DNA of 64,000 nt from Alteribacter keqinensis (GCF_003710255.1 NZ_RHIB01000001.1:1922001-1986000), one strand, 5' to 3'. Positions 42,368 through 51,443 are shown, numbered from the stretch's first letter. A program made the numbers and translations. The notes: generated from the sequence alone by a model not told the origin.

Positions 42368-43175
42368 TCCAGGCCAGGAATCATTCGACCCTTCAAATCC
42401 ACCAGGCTTACGTACGCAGCAGGCCAAGTGGAAGCTTACGTTTGTATTTGCTGCTGTCGTTCTCGTATACATGTTTACTTCGTGGCAGACAAACTCCAGC
42501 CTCATTGATCTTTGGTTTGGGATGCCTGACGTCTGGCGTATGGTAGGCGAACTGTTCCCGCCAAACTGGGGTTATGCAACTGAGACGTGGGGCCGGCTGA
42601 GTGAAACGATTCAGATGGCGATTATTGCTACAACGGTCGCCGGAATTCTCTGTATTCCAATCAGTTTGATGGCGTCGTCAAATATTGCTCCAAACAAATG
42701 GGTTTACAATATTACAAAGCAAATCATGAACATTCTCCGTACGATACCCGATCTGCTGCTTGCGGTTATTTTTGTCGGAATTTTCGGAATCGGAGCGTTT
42801 TCCGGTATCATTGCCTTAATTATTTTCTCTCTGGGAATTCTGGCAAAACTGCTCGCAGAGACGATAGAAGCGATTGACAAAAACCCCCTGGAAGCCATTC
42901 GTGCCTCAGGTGGTAATACCCTTCAGGTGATTGTTTACGGAGTCATACCGCAAATCCTTCCACAATACACGTCATTTACACTATATGTATTTGAAATTAA
43001 CGTCCGGGCTTCACTGGTACTCGGATTTGTAGGTGCAGGTGGTATTGGACAGCTTCTTCAGCGCTCGATCAGCTTTTTCCAATACGGTCGCGCTATGATA
43101 ATCATCATTATCATTTTCGTTGCCGTTGTAATCATTGAATACATCAGCGGAAAAATCAGGGAGGAGATTCTCTAA
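42348..43175 (+). CDS. phnE: Phosphonate-type ABC permease, first copy
   Basis: A 275-residue permease with about six helices. NILRTIPDLLLAVIFVGIFGIGAFSG and EAIRASGGNTLQVIVYGVIPQILPQYTSF (the EAA loop) identify the PhnE family. The ATG at 42348 is 8 nt after AGGAGG; an ATG at 42342 is too close to this site. Ends in a TAATG overlap with the second permease. Confidence 0.92.
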   Translation: MTKTTANPGQESFDPSNPPGLRTQQAKWKLTFVFAAVVLVYMFTSWQTNSSLIDLWFGMPDVWRMVGELFPPNWGYATETWGRLSETIQMAIIATTVAGILCIPISLMASSNIAPNKWVYNITKQIMNILRTIPDLLLAVIFVGIFGIGAFSGIIALIIFSLGILAKLLAETIEAIDKNPLEAIRASGGNTLQVIVYGVIPQILPQYTSFTLYVFEINVRASLVLGFVGAGGIGQLLQRSISFFQYGRAMIIIIIIFVAVVIIEYISGKIREEIL

Positions 43176-43987
43176 TGGAACAGACAACTACACTGCCACT
43201 GCCTCCGAAAAAGAAAATTCCGCGAAAAAAAGTCATCCGAAACTGCGTCATTGCGGCCTTTCTTGTTGCTATGTATGCATGGACGTTCTCAAGCATCGGC
43301 GTTAACTGGGGACAGATTGTCAGCGAGCGTACACTCAATAACATGGGCCGGGTAATCCCACAGCTCTTTTCACCTGAGTGGGCTGTTGCACCTGACGCTC
43401 TCAGACTGATGGGCGAAACCCTTGCTATGGCTTATACAGGAACACTGATGGCCGCGCTGCTCGCTGTACCCTTTGGTTTTTTTGCCGCTAAAAACATGGT
43501 GGACAGCCGCATCGTCAACACTGCCGCTAAATGGGCACTTGATGGCATCCGTGCCTTTCCTGAAATCATGCTCGCTTTGATTTTTGTAGCTGCAATCGGA
43601 CCATCAGCCTTCGCCGGGGTCCTCGCCATTGCCGTCGGGTCCATTGGAATGCTCGGGAAATTGTACTCTGAAGTGATTGAGTCCATCGACATGCACGTTG
43701 TTGAGTCACTCGAAGCAAACGGGGCAAATAAAGCGCAGATTCTTTTCTACGGAATCATTCCTCAGGTTATTCCTGAATTTCTCTCCTACGCTATTTACCG
43801 TTATGAAATCGATGTTCGTTCCTCAACGATTCTCGGTCTGATCGGAGCCGGCGGTATCGGTATGATGATCCAGATCTCTACCATGAACCGGAACTGGGAT
43901 GAAGTGGGTATGGCCCTCCTTATCATTATCTTTGTCGTTACCGTCATTGACTACGTAAGCTCAGCTATTCGTAAGAGAATTGTTTGA
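43175..43987 (+). CDS. phnE: Phosphonate-type ABC permease, second copy
   Basis: A 270-residue PhnE-type permease, translationally coupled to the first (TAATG). It has RAFPEIMLALIFVAAIGPSAFAG and ESLEANGANKAQILFYGIIPQVIPEFLSY. Two permease genes in series are common in Gram-positive phn operons and imply a heterodimer. No C-P lyase genes are in the window. Confidence 0.92.
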   Translation: MEQTTTLPLPPKKKIPRKKVIRNCVIAAFLVAMYAWTFSSIGVNWGQIVSERTLNNMGRVIPQLFSPEWAVAPDALRLMGETLAMAYTGTLMAALLAVPFGFFAAKNMVDSRIVNTAAKWALDGIRAFPEIMLALIFVAAIGPSAFAGVLAIAVGSIGMLGKLYSEVIESIDMHVVESLEANGANKAQILFYGIIPQVIPEFLSYAIYRYEIDVRSSTILGLIGAGGIGMMIQISTMNRNWDEVGMALLIIIFVVTVIDYVSSAIRKRIV

Positions 43988-44249
43988 CACACCTAAACTA
44001 AAGGCTCTGTTAAACTCAGGTGTTGAATACCCTCATTGCAATCCCTTTCCGCGAAGGCGCAGGTGACCCCCCTCGCAGAAGAAGTACACCTGCTTCTTCC
44101 TCTGCCAGTTATTCTTGGCAGCTTTCTGCGTCGAAGCCACTCGAAGCTCATTCATGATGTGAACGCTCATTGCTCCCGCAGGAGTGTCGTGCATTCGCTG
44201 CAATCAACGATTTTTAATCAACAATGATCTCCAACAATGCGAATGTATC
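43988..44249. repeat. Second type of Bacillaceae interspersed repeat
   Basis: Contains CCCTTTCCGCGAAGGCGC, CTGCGTCGAAGCCACTCGAA and GCTCCCGCAGGAGTGTCG, close in style to 19230-19400. No gene was found. It lies directly after the phn operon and before copy B of the 205-bp repeat. Confidence 0.5.
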
Positions 44250-44462
44250 CGCACCATAACGCATGAAATTAGGCATACTGCTTTTTTGAATGAATATCCT
44301 TTTTGTCTGATTTTCAAAGCGCATTATGCCTAATTCAGCGGAATACGCGACACTACACTACTGCGGGAGTCCGAGACAGGCGAGACCCCTTTAGGGCAAA
44401 GCTCTGAGGAGGCTCGGCGCGAGTCCGAGAAAAGGGAGCGTATTCCGTTCAACGAAGCTGAA
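44250..44462. repeat. Interspersed ~210-bp repeat, copy B
   Basis: Begins CGCACCATAACGCATGAA and ends CCGTTCAACGAAGCTGAA, matching 32420-32623 along its length. Perfect 10-bp inverted segments CGGAATACGC (44340 on) and GCGTATTCCG (44439 on) bound the palindromic right half. Confidence 0.8.
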
Positions 44463-44484
44463 TTTCAATTTTTTTTCCCAAATA

Positions 44485-44515
44485 AAAGAAAGCAGCTGAT
44501 TCTGCTGCTTTCTTT
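44485..44515 (-). terminator. Bidirectional terminator
   Basis: Perfect 12-bp arms AAAGAAAGCAGC and GCTGCTTTCTTT around a 7-nt loop, with TTTT on the minus exit side. Confidence 0.85.
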
Positions 44516-44543
44516 CTGCTTTAAGCCAGATCATGGAGCCCAG

Positions 44544-44606
44544 CTACCCAAAGCCGTCCCCCTCAGGTAACCATACCAGTTGACTAACCACTCTGATTTT
44601 CATCAT
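44544..44606 (-). CDS. Possible 20-residue mini-protein
   Basis: MMKIRVVSQLVWLPEGDGFG, with AAAGGAGG 5 nt upstream of the first ATG and a terminator after it. It follows the YrzI-like gene on the same strand. Its short length means it could be a chance frame, but the ribosome binding site is perfect. Confidence 0.35.
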   Translation of the reverse strand: MMKIRVVSQLVWLPEGDGFG

Positions 44607-44649
44607 CAACGCCTCCTTTTCTTTTTGGTAAAAAATGCGACTCCCCTTC

Positions 44650-44799
44650 TTACATCATGCGGAAAAATTCTGCCTGGCGGGCACGCTGCTTTTCAATACG
44701 TCTGCACGCCCGTTCATAATGCTGTTCCCGTTCAAGCTCTTCGCTGCTGTATGGCTGACGCGTGATTGATACTGTATAGTGAAACAATGTCAATAGCAT
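44650..44799 (-). CDS. yrzI: YrzI-family small protein
   Basis: A 49-residue protein, MLLTLFHYTVSITRQPYSSEE followed by a charged helix with ELEREQHYERACRRIEKQRARQ. The pattern of a short hydrophobic start, TVxITxR, then EExxxxxHxE is that of the small Bacillus YrzI proteins of unknown function. AAAGGAGGTG lies 7 nt upstream of the ATG. It may be the first gene of a mini-operon with the 20-residue frame downstream. Confidence 0.7.
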   Translation of the reverse strand: MLLTLFHYTVSITRQPYSSEELEREQHYERACRRIEKQRARQAEFFRMM

Positions 44800-44990
44800 A
44801 TCTTTTCACCTCCTTTTATTACTCCATCATCAACGTATGTGAAAGATCGCTGTTCGATACGCCTTTTGTTCCGGAAACCGAAATAATAAGTCAAAAGTCA
44901 CCGATCTTCATTTAGTCTTTGGTAAAAATGATGCACTGTCTTTTACCCTGTCCTTATACCCCCTCAGGGTATTTTAGAGCGTACTAAAAA
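44800..44990. other. Leader or intergenic stretch upstream of the YrzI gene
   Basis: About 190 bp without a convincing frame. It holds the presumed promoter of the YrzI-like gene on the minus strand, but I could not identify clear -35 and -10 hexamers. Confidence 0.35.
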
Positions 44991-44991
44991 A

Positions 44992-45074
44992 CACAGACCG
45001 GTCCGCTGGTCTGTGCACTGAATTTTACATAAAACAAAATACACAGACCAATCATCACCGGTCTGTGTATTTTG
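44992..45074 (-). terminator. Two adjacent hairpins with shared CACAGACC/GGTCTGTG stems
   Basis: The first has 8-bp arms (44992-44999, 45008-45015). The second has perfect 15-bp arms starting CAAAATACACAGACC (45035-45049, 45060-45074), with a T run on leaving the stem. They follow the 28-residue frame below and look like tandem terminators; the repeated stem suggests duplication. Confidence 0.75.
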
Positions 45075-45082
45075 CCATTTGG

Positions 45083-45169
45083 TTAAAAAACCTTAACAAA
45101 TTTATACGAGAAGTCGCCCGATGATACGTTATGAAGTTTTACAGTTGAAATCATTTTTACCTGCATCAT
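45083..45169 (-). CDS. Possible 28-residue mini-protein
   Basis: MMQVKMISTVKLHNVSSGDF then SYKFVKVF, with AAAGGAGGT 7-8 nt upstream and a very strong terminator 9 bp downstream. Basic and without a membrane helix. It begins MM plus a basic/hydrophobic run, like the 20-residue frame at 44544. The flanking signals make expression plausible; function unknown. Confidence 0.45.
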   Translation of the reverse strand: MMQVKMISTVKLHNVSSGDFSYKFVKVF

Positions 45170-45380
45170 GGGAACGACCTCCTTTCGTTAATGTTGGTTA
45201 ATTTTGGTGCTACACTTTTTATCTTATAACACTATATGGAAATTGCAACAGATTTTGTGTGTGAAAATGTGTAATATACATGAATCCTCCGTACCCTTTA
45301 GTGCTGGCAACGGTATTTTCTTTGATATTAAAAAGATCCTTCGATTTAACTTCCCTCTGGCATGCTGCACTTCTTTTTGC

Positions 45381-45464
45381 AGAATAAATTGGGTTTTTGA
45401 TAGAATTAATTACTTTTTTGACAGAATAAAGTACCTTATCGATAGAATTAAACTGGTTTTTGAT
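45381..45464. repeat. Tandem array of four degenerate 21-bp units
   Basis: Units begin at 45381, 45402, 45423 and 45444, each AGAATWAA, a variable middle, then TTTTTGAT or similar. The period is exactly 21 bp, so any frame through it reads as a heptad repeat (for example RINYFFD, RIKYLID, RIKLVFD). The sequence differs from the 21765/53032 family but the period is the same. No gene with a ribosome binding site covers it. Confidence 0.8.
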
Positions 45465-45574
45465 AAAATACCTTCTCCGCAACTTGGATTTTTCTAGCCA
45501 ACTCTATTGGCAGAAATCCATTAATCAAATACCCGCCCCGGGCCAAAATGTGCCTAATTCTGAACAGAAAAAAA

Positions 45575-45593
45575 GACAGCCAGAATGACTGTC
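45575..45593 (-). terminator. Terminator of yisL
   Basis: GACAG and CTGTC arms followed on the minus strand by T7, 9 bp after the stop. Confidence 0.7.
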
Positions 45594-45601
45594 CCTCAAA
45601 C

Positions 45602-45958
45602 CTATGCTACAAAATATCCGAAATAAATAACCACGATCGTTAAAATGGCAAACTGTACCCAGAAAATCATCTTCTGAGAACCGTGAAGCGTTCCTTTTTT
45701 CGTACCTGTCGTAACCTTCTCCATTGTAAAGATCAGCAGAACAGCCAGTATACCTTTTACCGCTGTCGCCCAGTAAAAGTTCATGATAAGCAGTGTCGCG
45801 CCGGTAACCAGGACGAATACGTAGAACAAACGCAGCGTCATCTGAACAATTTTTGCCCCTTTTGGACGGTTTGATTTGAACAGCATCATTGTTACTGCAA
45901 ACAAAATCAGCATCACAAACCATGCCAGGGTGTGAGTATGTATCATTCCATCGTACAC
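45602..45958 (-). CDS. yisL: YisL-family (DUF1516) membrane protein
   Basis: A 118-residue membrane protein with four helices. MIHTHTLAWFVMLILFAVTM and the later W..F..LTI pattern with GILAVLLIFTMEKV fit YisL/DUF1516 of Bacillus. Function unknown. It starts with GTG, 9 nt after GAGGAGG. Confidence 0.82.
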   Translation of the reverse strand: MYDGMIHTHTLAWFVMLILFAVTMMLFKSNRPKGAKIVQMTLRLFYVFVLVTGATLLIMNFYWATAVKGILAVLLIFTMEKVTTGTKKGTLHGSQKMIFWVQFAILTIVVIYFGYFVA

Positions 45959-46073
45959 AAGTCATAACCTCCTCAAACAAAATATCATGCTTTATGTAGT
46001 ATATCGTTTTCTATGTTCCAGGTAAAGAAGATGAGTATGTATTCAAGAGATTGTCAAATTGATCAAAGCAAAA

Positions 46074-46096
46074 GACCAGCTTCTCTTCTGCTGGCC
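46074..46096 (-). terminator. Terminator of the pst operon
   Basis: GGCCAGC pairs with GCTGGTC and is followed by TTTTGCTTT on the minus strand, 15 bp after the response-regulator stop. Confidence 0.75.
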
Positions 46097-46110
46097 TCAC
46101 TCTCACATTT

Positions 46111-46848
46111 CTATGAAGGCACGGACTCTTTCACTACGTTCATCATATACCCAATATTCCTTACTGTTTTAACATACGTTGGATTTCTCCTGTGAGGCTC
46201 GATCTTGTTTCTTATCCGGCTGATAAACACATCAATAATCCGCTCATCAAGTTCAACCTCATCGCCTGAAAGCTCCTGCATCAGTTTCTCCCGGGACAGC
46301 GCTCTGCCTTTATTTTTGGATAAATAGTACAACAATTCAAACTCTTTTCTCGTTAAATCAACCGGACGATCATTCTTGTAAACAAGAAAATGGTCCGGGT
46401 CGATGGTCAATTCACCATTTTTAATGATTCGGGAATGCTCGGAAGACCCATGATTCTGGTCTTCTTGACTACAGCACTTTGAACCCCGCCGGATCGTAGA
46501 TTTTACTCTTGCTACGAGTTCTTTTAACCTGAGAGGCTTGGTCATGTAGTCGTCTGCTCCCAGTTCAAGTCCGAGTACGGCATCCAGTTCTTCTTTTTTT
46601 TCAGATATCAGAATGATAGGTGTCCAGTCATTTTTAACAAACCGCAGCTCTCTGCAAATATCGAGACCACTGTAACCCCGGAGATCAAGCTCTGTAACGA
46701 TGGCGTCAGGCTGGATAATGGAAGCCTGCCTGAGCCCTTCGTGTCCGTTTTTTGAAACATATGTTTCAAACCCTGACTTGGAAAAATAACTCTCGATCAT
46801 GTCAATCGTTGGTTGATCCTGCTCAATAATTAACACCGAATGAGCCAC
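46111..46848 (-). CDS. OmpR/PhoB-type response regulator with altered receiver
   Basis: A 245-residue protein: receiver (1-120), linker, winged helix (DHFLVYKNDRPVDLTRKEFELL...YVKTVRNIGYMM). The receiver is unusual. By alignment with PDxIxLDxxLPxxxG, the phosphoacceptor position of PDAIVTELDLRGYSG is Glu (about residue 53), and the acidic pocket DD is EQ (LIIEQDQ). The conserved Lys is present (MTKPL). I use the GTG at 46848, 5 nt after GGAGGAGGG. It is last in the pst operon, with no histidine kinase, and may act without phosphorylation. Confidence 0.88.
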   Translation of the reverse strand: MAHSVLIIEQDQPTIDMIESYFSKSGFETYVSKNGHEGLRQASIIQPDAIVTELDLRGYSGLDICRELRFVKNDWTPIILISEKKEELDAVLGLELGADDYMTKPLRLKELVARVKSTIRRGSKCCSQEDQNHGSSEHSRIIKNGELTIDPDHFLVYKNDRPVDLTRKEFELLYYLSKNKGRALSREKLMQELSGDEVELDERIIDVFISRIRNKIEPHRRNPTYVKTVRNIGYMMNVVKESVPS

Positions 46849-46891
46849 AAAAACCCTCCTCCACAACTGCACTTCTTCCCAGTCCCTAAAA

Positions 46892-47551
46892 TCAGTTCAA
46901 ATCGAACCGCTGACCGTTTACCTCGTAGATAATCCACTCTGCAATGTTCGTGCAGTAATCAGCAATACGTTCAATGTAGCGAGAGATAAATGCCATCTGA
47001 GTGATCTGCTGAATGTCCTGATTCTCTGCAACCGCAACATTAAAAATAGACTTTACAAACTGACCGTATTCCTTGTCCACATCATCATCAAGAGAAGCAA
47101 TCTGCTGTGCTTCAAGTACATCTCTGTTACGGTATGCTTTCAGCACTTCTTTCATCATATATTGAGCTTTAGAAGCAAGGTTCATCAGAGCTTCTTCATG
47201 CTTTGTAACGGAATCCGTTTTAGTCATTCGTTTCGCTGCTTTTGCCATATCCACAGCAAGGTCACCCATTCTTTCCAAGTCACTGGATACTTTTAAAGCA
47301 ACAATGATCTGGCGAAGGTCAGAAGCTACAGGCTGCTGTTTAGCGATCATTAACGTTGCTCTCTCATTTATATCAAGTTCCAGCTCATTAATATGCCGGT
47401 CCTGGAGTATGATATCCTTCATCTTTGTTTCATCATTGTCCTTAATGGCTGACATCATTTCTGTAAAGGAACGTTCAACCATGGCCCCCTGGAGCATAAT
47501 TTCTTTTTTTAATTCTAGCAGCTGTGATTCAAAATTCACTCTTACTGACAT
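46892..47551 (-). CDS. phoU: Phosphate signalling protein PhoU
   Basis: A 219-residue all-helical protein with two PhoU repeats, each with the acidic metal-binding pattern (DLERMGDLAVDMAKAAKR and RYIERIADYCTNIAEWI). PhoU moderates PstSCAB transport and phosphate signalling. ATG with AAAGGGGA upstream. Between pstB and a response regulator. Confidence 0.94.
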   Translation of the reverse strand: MSVRVNFESQLLELKKEIMLQGAMVERSFTEMMSAIKDNDETKMKDIILQDRHINELELDINERATLMIAKQQPVASDLRQIIVALKVSSDLERMGDLAVDMAKAAKRMTKTDSVTKHEEALMNLASKAQYMMKEVLKAYRNRDVLEAQQIASLDDDVDKEYGQFVKSIFNVAVAENQDIQQITQMAFISRYIERIADYCTNIAEWIIYEVNGQRFDLN

Positions 47552-47571
47552 TATTCTGACTCCCCTTTCGT

Positions 47572-48405
47572 TTATCCGAACCGGCCTGTAATATAATCTT
47601 CTGTTCTTTTGTCAGAAGGATTTGAAAAAATACGGTCTGTTTCATCATACTCAACCACTTCTCCATTAAGGAAGAAAGCCGTTTTGTCGGAAATTCGTGC
47701 AGCCTGCTGCATGTTGTGGGTGACAATGACAATCGAATAGTTTTGTTTTAATTCTTTGATCAATTCTTCAATTTTCATTGTGGACTTTGGATCCAGTGCA
47801 GAAGTAGGTTCGTCCATTAAGATCACATCCGGTTCAATCGCCAGACATCTGGCAATACAGATCCGCTGCTGCTGACCGCCTGACAGACCGTATGCATTTT
47901 CACCAAGACGATCCTTAACTTCCTCCCAGATAGCAGCTCCACGCAAGCTTTTCTCAACAATCTGCTTTAACATCTTTTTATCTCTGATTCCGTGAACACG
48001 GGGTCCATAAGCAACGTTGTCGAAAATGGACTTTGGAAACGGATTTGGTTTTTGAAAAACCATCCCTACCCGTGTACGAAGCTCTTCCACCCGGTAAGAG
48101 CGGTCAAAAATGTTTTTATCACGGTACATTACTTCTCCTGTGACTTTGACACCGGCAACCATCTCCACCATTCGGTTAAGGGTTTTAATGTAGGTTGATT
48201 TTCCACATCCGGAAGGGCCGATGATTGCTGTTACTTCGTTTTCACGGATTGGCAGATGAATATCTTTCAGTGCTTGCGTGTTGCCGTAGTAAAGATTTAA
48301 ACCTTTCGTATTGTAAACAAGCTTTTTATTTTCTTTTTTATCAGGTTTATTAATTTCACCTAATTTAATTTCTTGTTTTTTGCTGGCTGATGATGTTAAA
48401 GACAT
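47572..48405 (-). CDS. pstB: Phosphate ABC transporter ATP-binding protein PstB
   Basis: A 277-residue ATPase. Walker [18 protein letters not shown] and [25 protein letters not shown] are diagnostic of PstB. Signature [15 protein letters not shown], Walker [15 protein letters not shown] 25-residue charged N-terminal extension precedes the domain. ATG after GAGGAGGA. Confidence 0.95.
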   Translation of the reverse strand: MSLTSSASKKQEIKLGEINKPDKKENKKLVYNTKGLNLYYGNTQALKDIHLPIRENEVTAIIGPSGCGKSTYIKTLNRMVEMVAGVKVTGEVMYRDKNIFDRSYRVEELRTRVGMVFQKPNPFPKSIFDNVAYGPRVHGIRDKKMLKQIVEKSLRGAAIWEEVKDRLGENAYGLSGGQQQRICIARCLAIEPDVILMDEPTSALDPKSTMKIEELIKELKQNYSIVIVTHNMQQAARISDKTAFFLNGEVVEYDETDRIFSNPSDKRTEDYITGRFG

Positions 48406-48422
48406 GTTACATCCTCCTCAGT

Positions 48423-49307
48423 TTAGAATCGTTTTTGGAACTTGTTACGAATCAGGATCGCAACTGAATTTAACAGGAACAAGACGACAAGCAACACGAC
48501 AATCGTAGCAGCTGCCAGGTTTGCATATTCTGCAGTCATTACAGAATCAAGAGTCCAATAATAGATTTGCATTGGAAGAGCAGTAAAGTTATCTGTAATA
48601 CCTGTCGGAACAGGGATGAGTAATGCCGGGATTCCAATAACAACAAGTGGGGCTGTTTCCCCAATCGCTCTGGATAATGCAAGGATGACACCAGTTAAGA
48701 TACCGGGTATAGCCGTTGGCAGAACCACATTCTTTATCGTCTGCCACTTGGTAGCCCCCATCCCAAACGAAGCTTCTCTTAAGTAACCCGGAACAGAGCG
48801 GATGGCTTCCTGGGCGGCAACAACAACGATAGGTAATACAAGAAGCGACATGGTCAGTCCCCCGGCAATGACACTTGCACCGAAACCAAACATACGGACA
48901 AATATCGTTAATCCTAAAATACCGAATACGATCGATGGGACACCGGCAAGGTTGGCAATGTTTGTTTGAATGAAAGAATGCAATTTCCCCCGCTTTGCAT
49001 ACTCTTCAAGGTAAATGGCAGTTCCTACGCCTAAAATCATCGTCACAGGGCCGACAATGAGCATGAGCCATAACGTACCCATGATGGCACCTCTGATCCC
49101 TGCTCTGTCTGCACTTGTAGATAACAGGTTAGTCAGGAAGTCCATTGAAAGCCAACCCATACTGTCGACAGCTACCCGGTACAGAAGAATAGCCAGAACG
49201 ACCAGACCGAACAATGTTGATCCAAGAAATAAAACTTTCACTAATTTATTTAAGAAAATGCGTTTATCCATTCTTTTTTTCACTGAATTCAAGTCAATAT
49301 ATTCCAT
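48423..49307 (-). CDS. pstA: Phosphate ABC permease PstA
   Basis: A 294-residue permease with six helices; GVPSIVFGILGLTIFVRMFGFGASVIAGGLTMSLLVLPIVVV and REASFGMGATKWQTIKNVVLPTAIPGI are typical of PstA. Spaced 17 bp from pstB and 3 bp from pstC. Confidence 0.94.
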   Translation of the reverse strand: MEYIDLNSVKKRMDKRIFLNKLVKVLFLGSTLFGLVVLAILLYRVAVDSMGWLSMDFLTNLLSTSADRAGIRGAIMGTLWLMLIVGPVTMILGVGTAIYLEEYAKRGKLHSFIQTNIANLAGVPSIVFGILGLTIFVRMFGFGASVIAGGLTMSLLVLPIVVVAAQEAIRSVPGYLREASFGMGATKWQTIKNVVLPTAIPGILTGVILALSRAIGETAPLVVIGIPALLIPVPTGITDNFTALPMQIYYWTLDSVMTAEYANLAAATIVVLLVVLFLLNSVAILIRNKFQKRF

Positions 49308-49310
49308 TGC

Positions 49311-50246
49311 TTAGTAAACCTCCCTGAACCGTTTGCTTATATATCTTGCGAGGAGATTCATCGTTAATGTAAACAGGAATAACGTCATCGCTACAGCATA
49401 GAGACTGTAATAAATCGTTGTCCCGGCAGCTGCATCTCCACTTGTTACCTCGACAATATAAGCGGTCATGGTTTGCATGGATTGAGTAACGTCAAAGGTG
49501 AAATTTTTAGAGCTTCCACTTGCGATCGTTACAATCATTGTTTCTCCTATCGCTCTGGAGATCCCTAAAACAAATGAGGCTATGATTCCTGAAATTGCAG
49601 CAGGGATAACAACACGAAATGTTACTTCAAGTTGCGTTGCACCTAACGCCATTGCGCCTTCCCTCATTGAATTGGGAACGGAGTTCATTGCATCTTCTGA
49701 TAGTGATGCAACGAGAGGAATAATCATAATTCCCATTACGATCCCCGGACTCAATGCGTTTGTGGCTGAAAGCCCTGGAATAATTTCTCTTAATACAGGG
49801 GTGACAAACGTAAATGCAAAGAAACCATATACAATTGTTGGTATCCCTGCTAAAACTTCAATCATCGGTTTTAAGATTTTGCGGGCACTTTTTGACGCAT
49901 ACTCACTTAAATAAACAGCTGTAGTCAGCCCTATAGGAATAGCTACAAACATAGCAATGATCGTCGTGAGCATTGTACCCATGATCAAAGGCAAAATACT
50001 GTACTGTGGTTCTACCGGACTGAGGGGTCTTAGCACCGTTCCTGTAAAGAACTCTCTTACGGGAACTTCCCTGAAAAATAAAACTGTCTCAAAAATCAAT
50101 GTGAAAACAATACCTATTGTTGTTAAAACAGAAATAAATGCGGCAGCAAACAATAAGATCGGAACGACTTTTTCGATGAGTGTCGTACTACTTACAGACT
50201 GTTTGTTGCGATGAATCATATCTTTTACACTGCCTGATTTCAACAT
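49311..50246 (-). CDS. pstC: Phosphate ABC permease PstC
   Basis: A 311-residue permease with six helices; GIPTIVYGFFAFTFVTPVLREI and REGAMALGATQLEVTFRVVIPAAISGI match PstC. It follows pstS by 124 bp, enough for partial termination, which is common because PstS is needed in excess. Confidence 0.94.
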   Translation of the reverse strand: MLKSGSVKDMIHRNKQSVSSTTLIEKVVPILLFAAAFISVLTTIGIVFTLIFETVLFFREVPVREFFTGTVLRPLSPVEPQYSILPLIMGTMLTTIIAMFVAIPIGLTTAVYLSEYASKSARKILKPMIEVLAGIPTIVYGFFAFTFVTPVLREIIPGLSATNALSPGIVMGIMIIPLVASLSEDAMNSVPNSMREGAMALGATQLEVTFRVVIPAAISGIIASFVLGISRAIGETMIVTIASGSSKNFTFDVTQSMQTMTAYIVEVTSGDAAAGTTIYYSLYAVAMTLFLFTLTMNLLARYISKRFREVY

Positions 50247-50370
50247 TTGTTACTTCCCCTTTCAATCAAAATGCTGCTCTTGATTGTTAATCCCTTGTTA
50301 TCTTTTTTACATGATTGAAGATGAGAAGCGCTCTCGCCCCCCACCTTCATCACATTTATAATTTCATTAA

Positions 50371-51378
50371 CTAATCGATTGCTTGAATTTGCTCCAACTG
50401 CTCTTGCAGTTCTTCGTCTGGAAGTGGAGCGAATCCAGTTTCTCCGGCAAAGTCATTGGCAACCTGCATAATGTACTCTGCAAATGCCTTAACTTCAGGC
50501 TTTTCCTGTGTGGAGTTGATGCTTAGGTTAGTAAATACAGGACGAGTAAATGGAGCATAGTCGCCATCTTCTGCAATCGTGTCTAGAGAAGGTTCTACCG
50601 GACCATCACCAAAGTCAATTGACACTGCGTTAAGCTTATCAGTGTTGTTTGCGTAGTAACCGAATCCAAAGAATCCAATACCGTTTTCGTCTTCAGAAAT
50701 TAAGTTAACAAGAGTAGAGTATTCCTGTTGAAGATTGATTGTATCTACAAGGTCCTGCTCTTCAATAATTTCCTGTACGAAGAATTCGTTTGTACCGTGG
50801 TTTTCGTTCGGTCCATAGAAATTGATTTCCTCATCCGGCCACTCATCACGGATATCAGACCACATAACAACATCGTCATCTGCAAAGTTGCCTGTTACGA
50901 ACATTTCTTTTACTTCTTCTTCTGTTAAATCAGTCGCCCAGTCATTCTCAGGGTGAGTCACGATTGTCAAACCATCTAAAGCTACTTTAAACTCCTGGGA
51001 TTCAATTCCGTTGGCTTCCAGTTCTTCAATTTCAGTATCTCTGATTTCACGTGAAGCGTTTGAAAGATCCGTTTCACCGTTCACGAAACGCTGCATACCC
51101 GCGCTTGTTCCAGCACGGCTCACTTCTACGCTCACTCCTTGTTGTTCATTTACCATAAACTCTTCGGCAATACGTGCCATTAGAGGATAAACAGTACCTG
51201 ACCCGTCAATTGCTACTGACCCTGAAAGATCTTCGTTTGCTTCTTCTGTTGTTTCATCGGATGAACCGTTAGAGTCTGCAGCGGCATCTCCTGTATTCCC
51301 TTCTTCTTCCCCGCCACCACAAGCTGCTGCTACTACCATAAATCCTGCTGCTAATACTGATAAGCCAAACTTTTTCAC
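50371..51378 (-). CDS. pstS: Phosphate-binding lipoprotein PstS
   Basis: A 335-residue binding protein. Signal KKFGLSVLAAGFMVVAAAC with lipobox, acidic linker, then VAIDGSGTVYPLMARIAEEF and VSRAGTSAGMQRFVNGETDLSNASR, the phosphate-binding segments. The GTG at 51378 is 9 nt after GAGGAGG, better than a TTG at 51384. First gene of the operon, under a Pho box. Confidence 0.94.
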   Translation of the reverse strand: MKKFGLSVLAAGFMVVAAACGGGEEEGNTGDAAADSNGSSDETTEEANEDLSGSVAIDGSGTVYPLMARIAEEFMVNEQQGVSVEVSRAGTSAGMQRFVNGETDLSNASREIRDTEIEELEANGIESQEFKVALDGLTIVTHPENDWATDLTEEEVKEMFVTGNFADDDVVMWSDIRDEWPDEEINFYGPNENHGTNEFFVQEIIEEQDLVDTINLQQEYSTLVNLISEDENGIGFFGFGYYANNTDKLNAVSIDFGDGPVEPSLDTIAEDGDYAPFTRPVFTNLSINSTQEKPEVKAFAEYIMQVANDFAGETGFAPLPDEELQEQLEQIQAID

Positions 51379-51443
51379 TGTCAATTTCCTCCTCGTATCG
51401 AGTAAATTCTCTTATTTCTGTGATTAACTCTCTTACAATTGCT

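Noticed and set aside
45204-45497. A 97-residue plus-strand frame with heptads such as RINYFFD and RIKYLID
   Set aside because: The heptads follow from the 21-bp DNA period; both strands give heptads, and there is no ribosome binding site. It is treated as a shadow of the repeat array.
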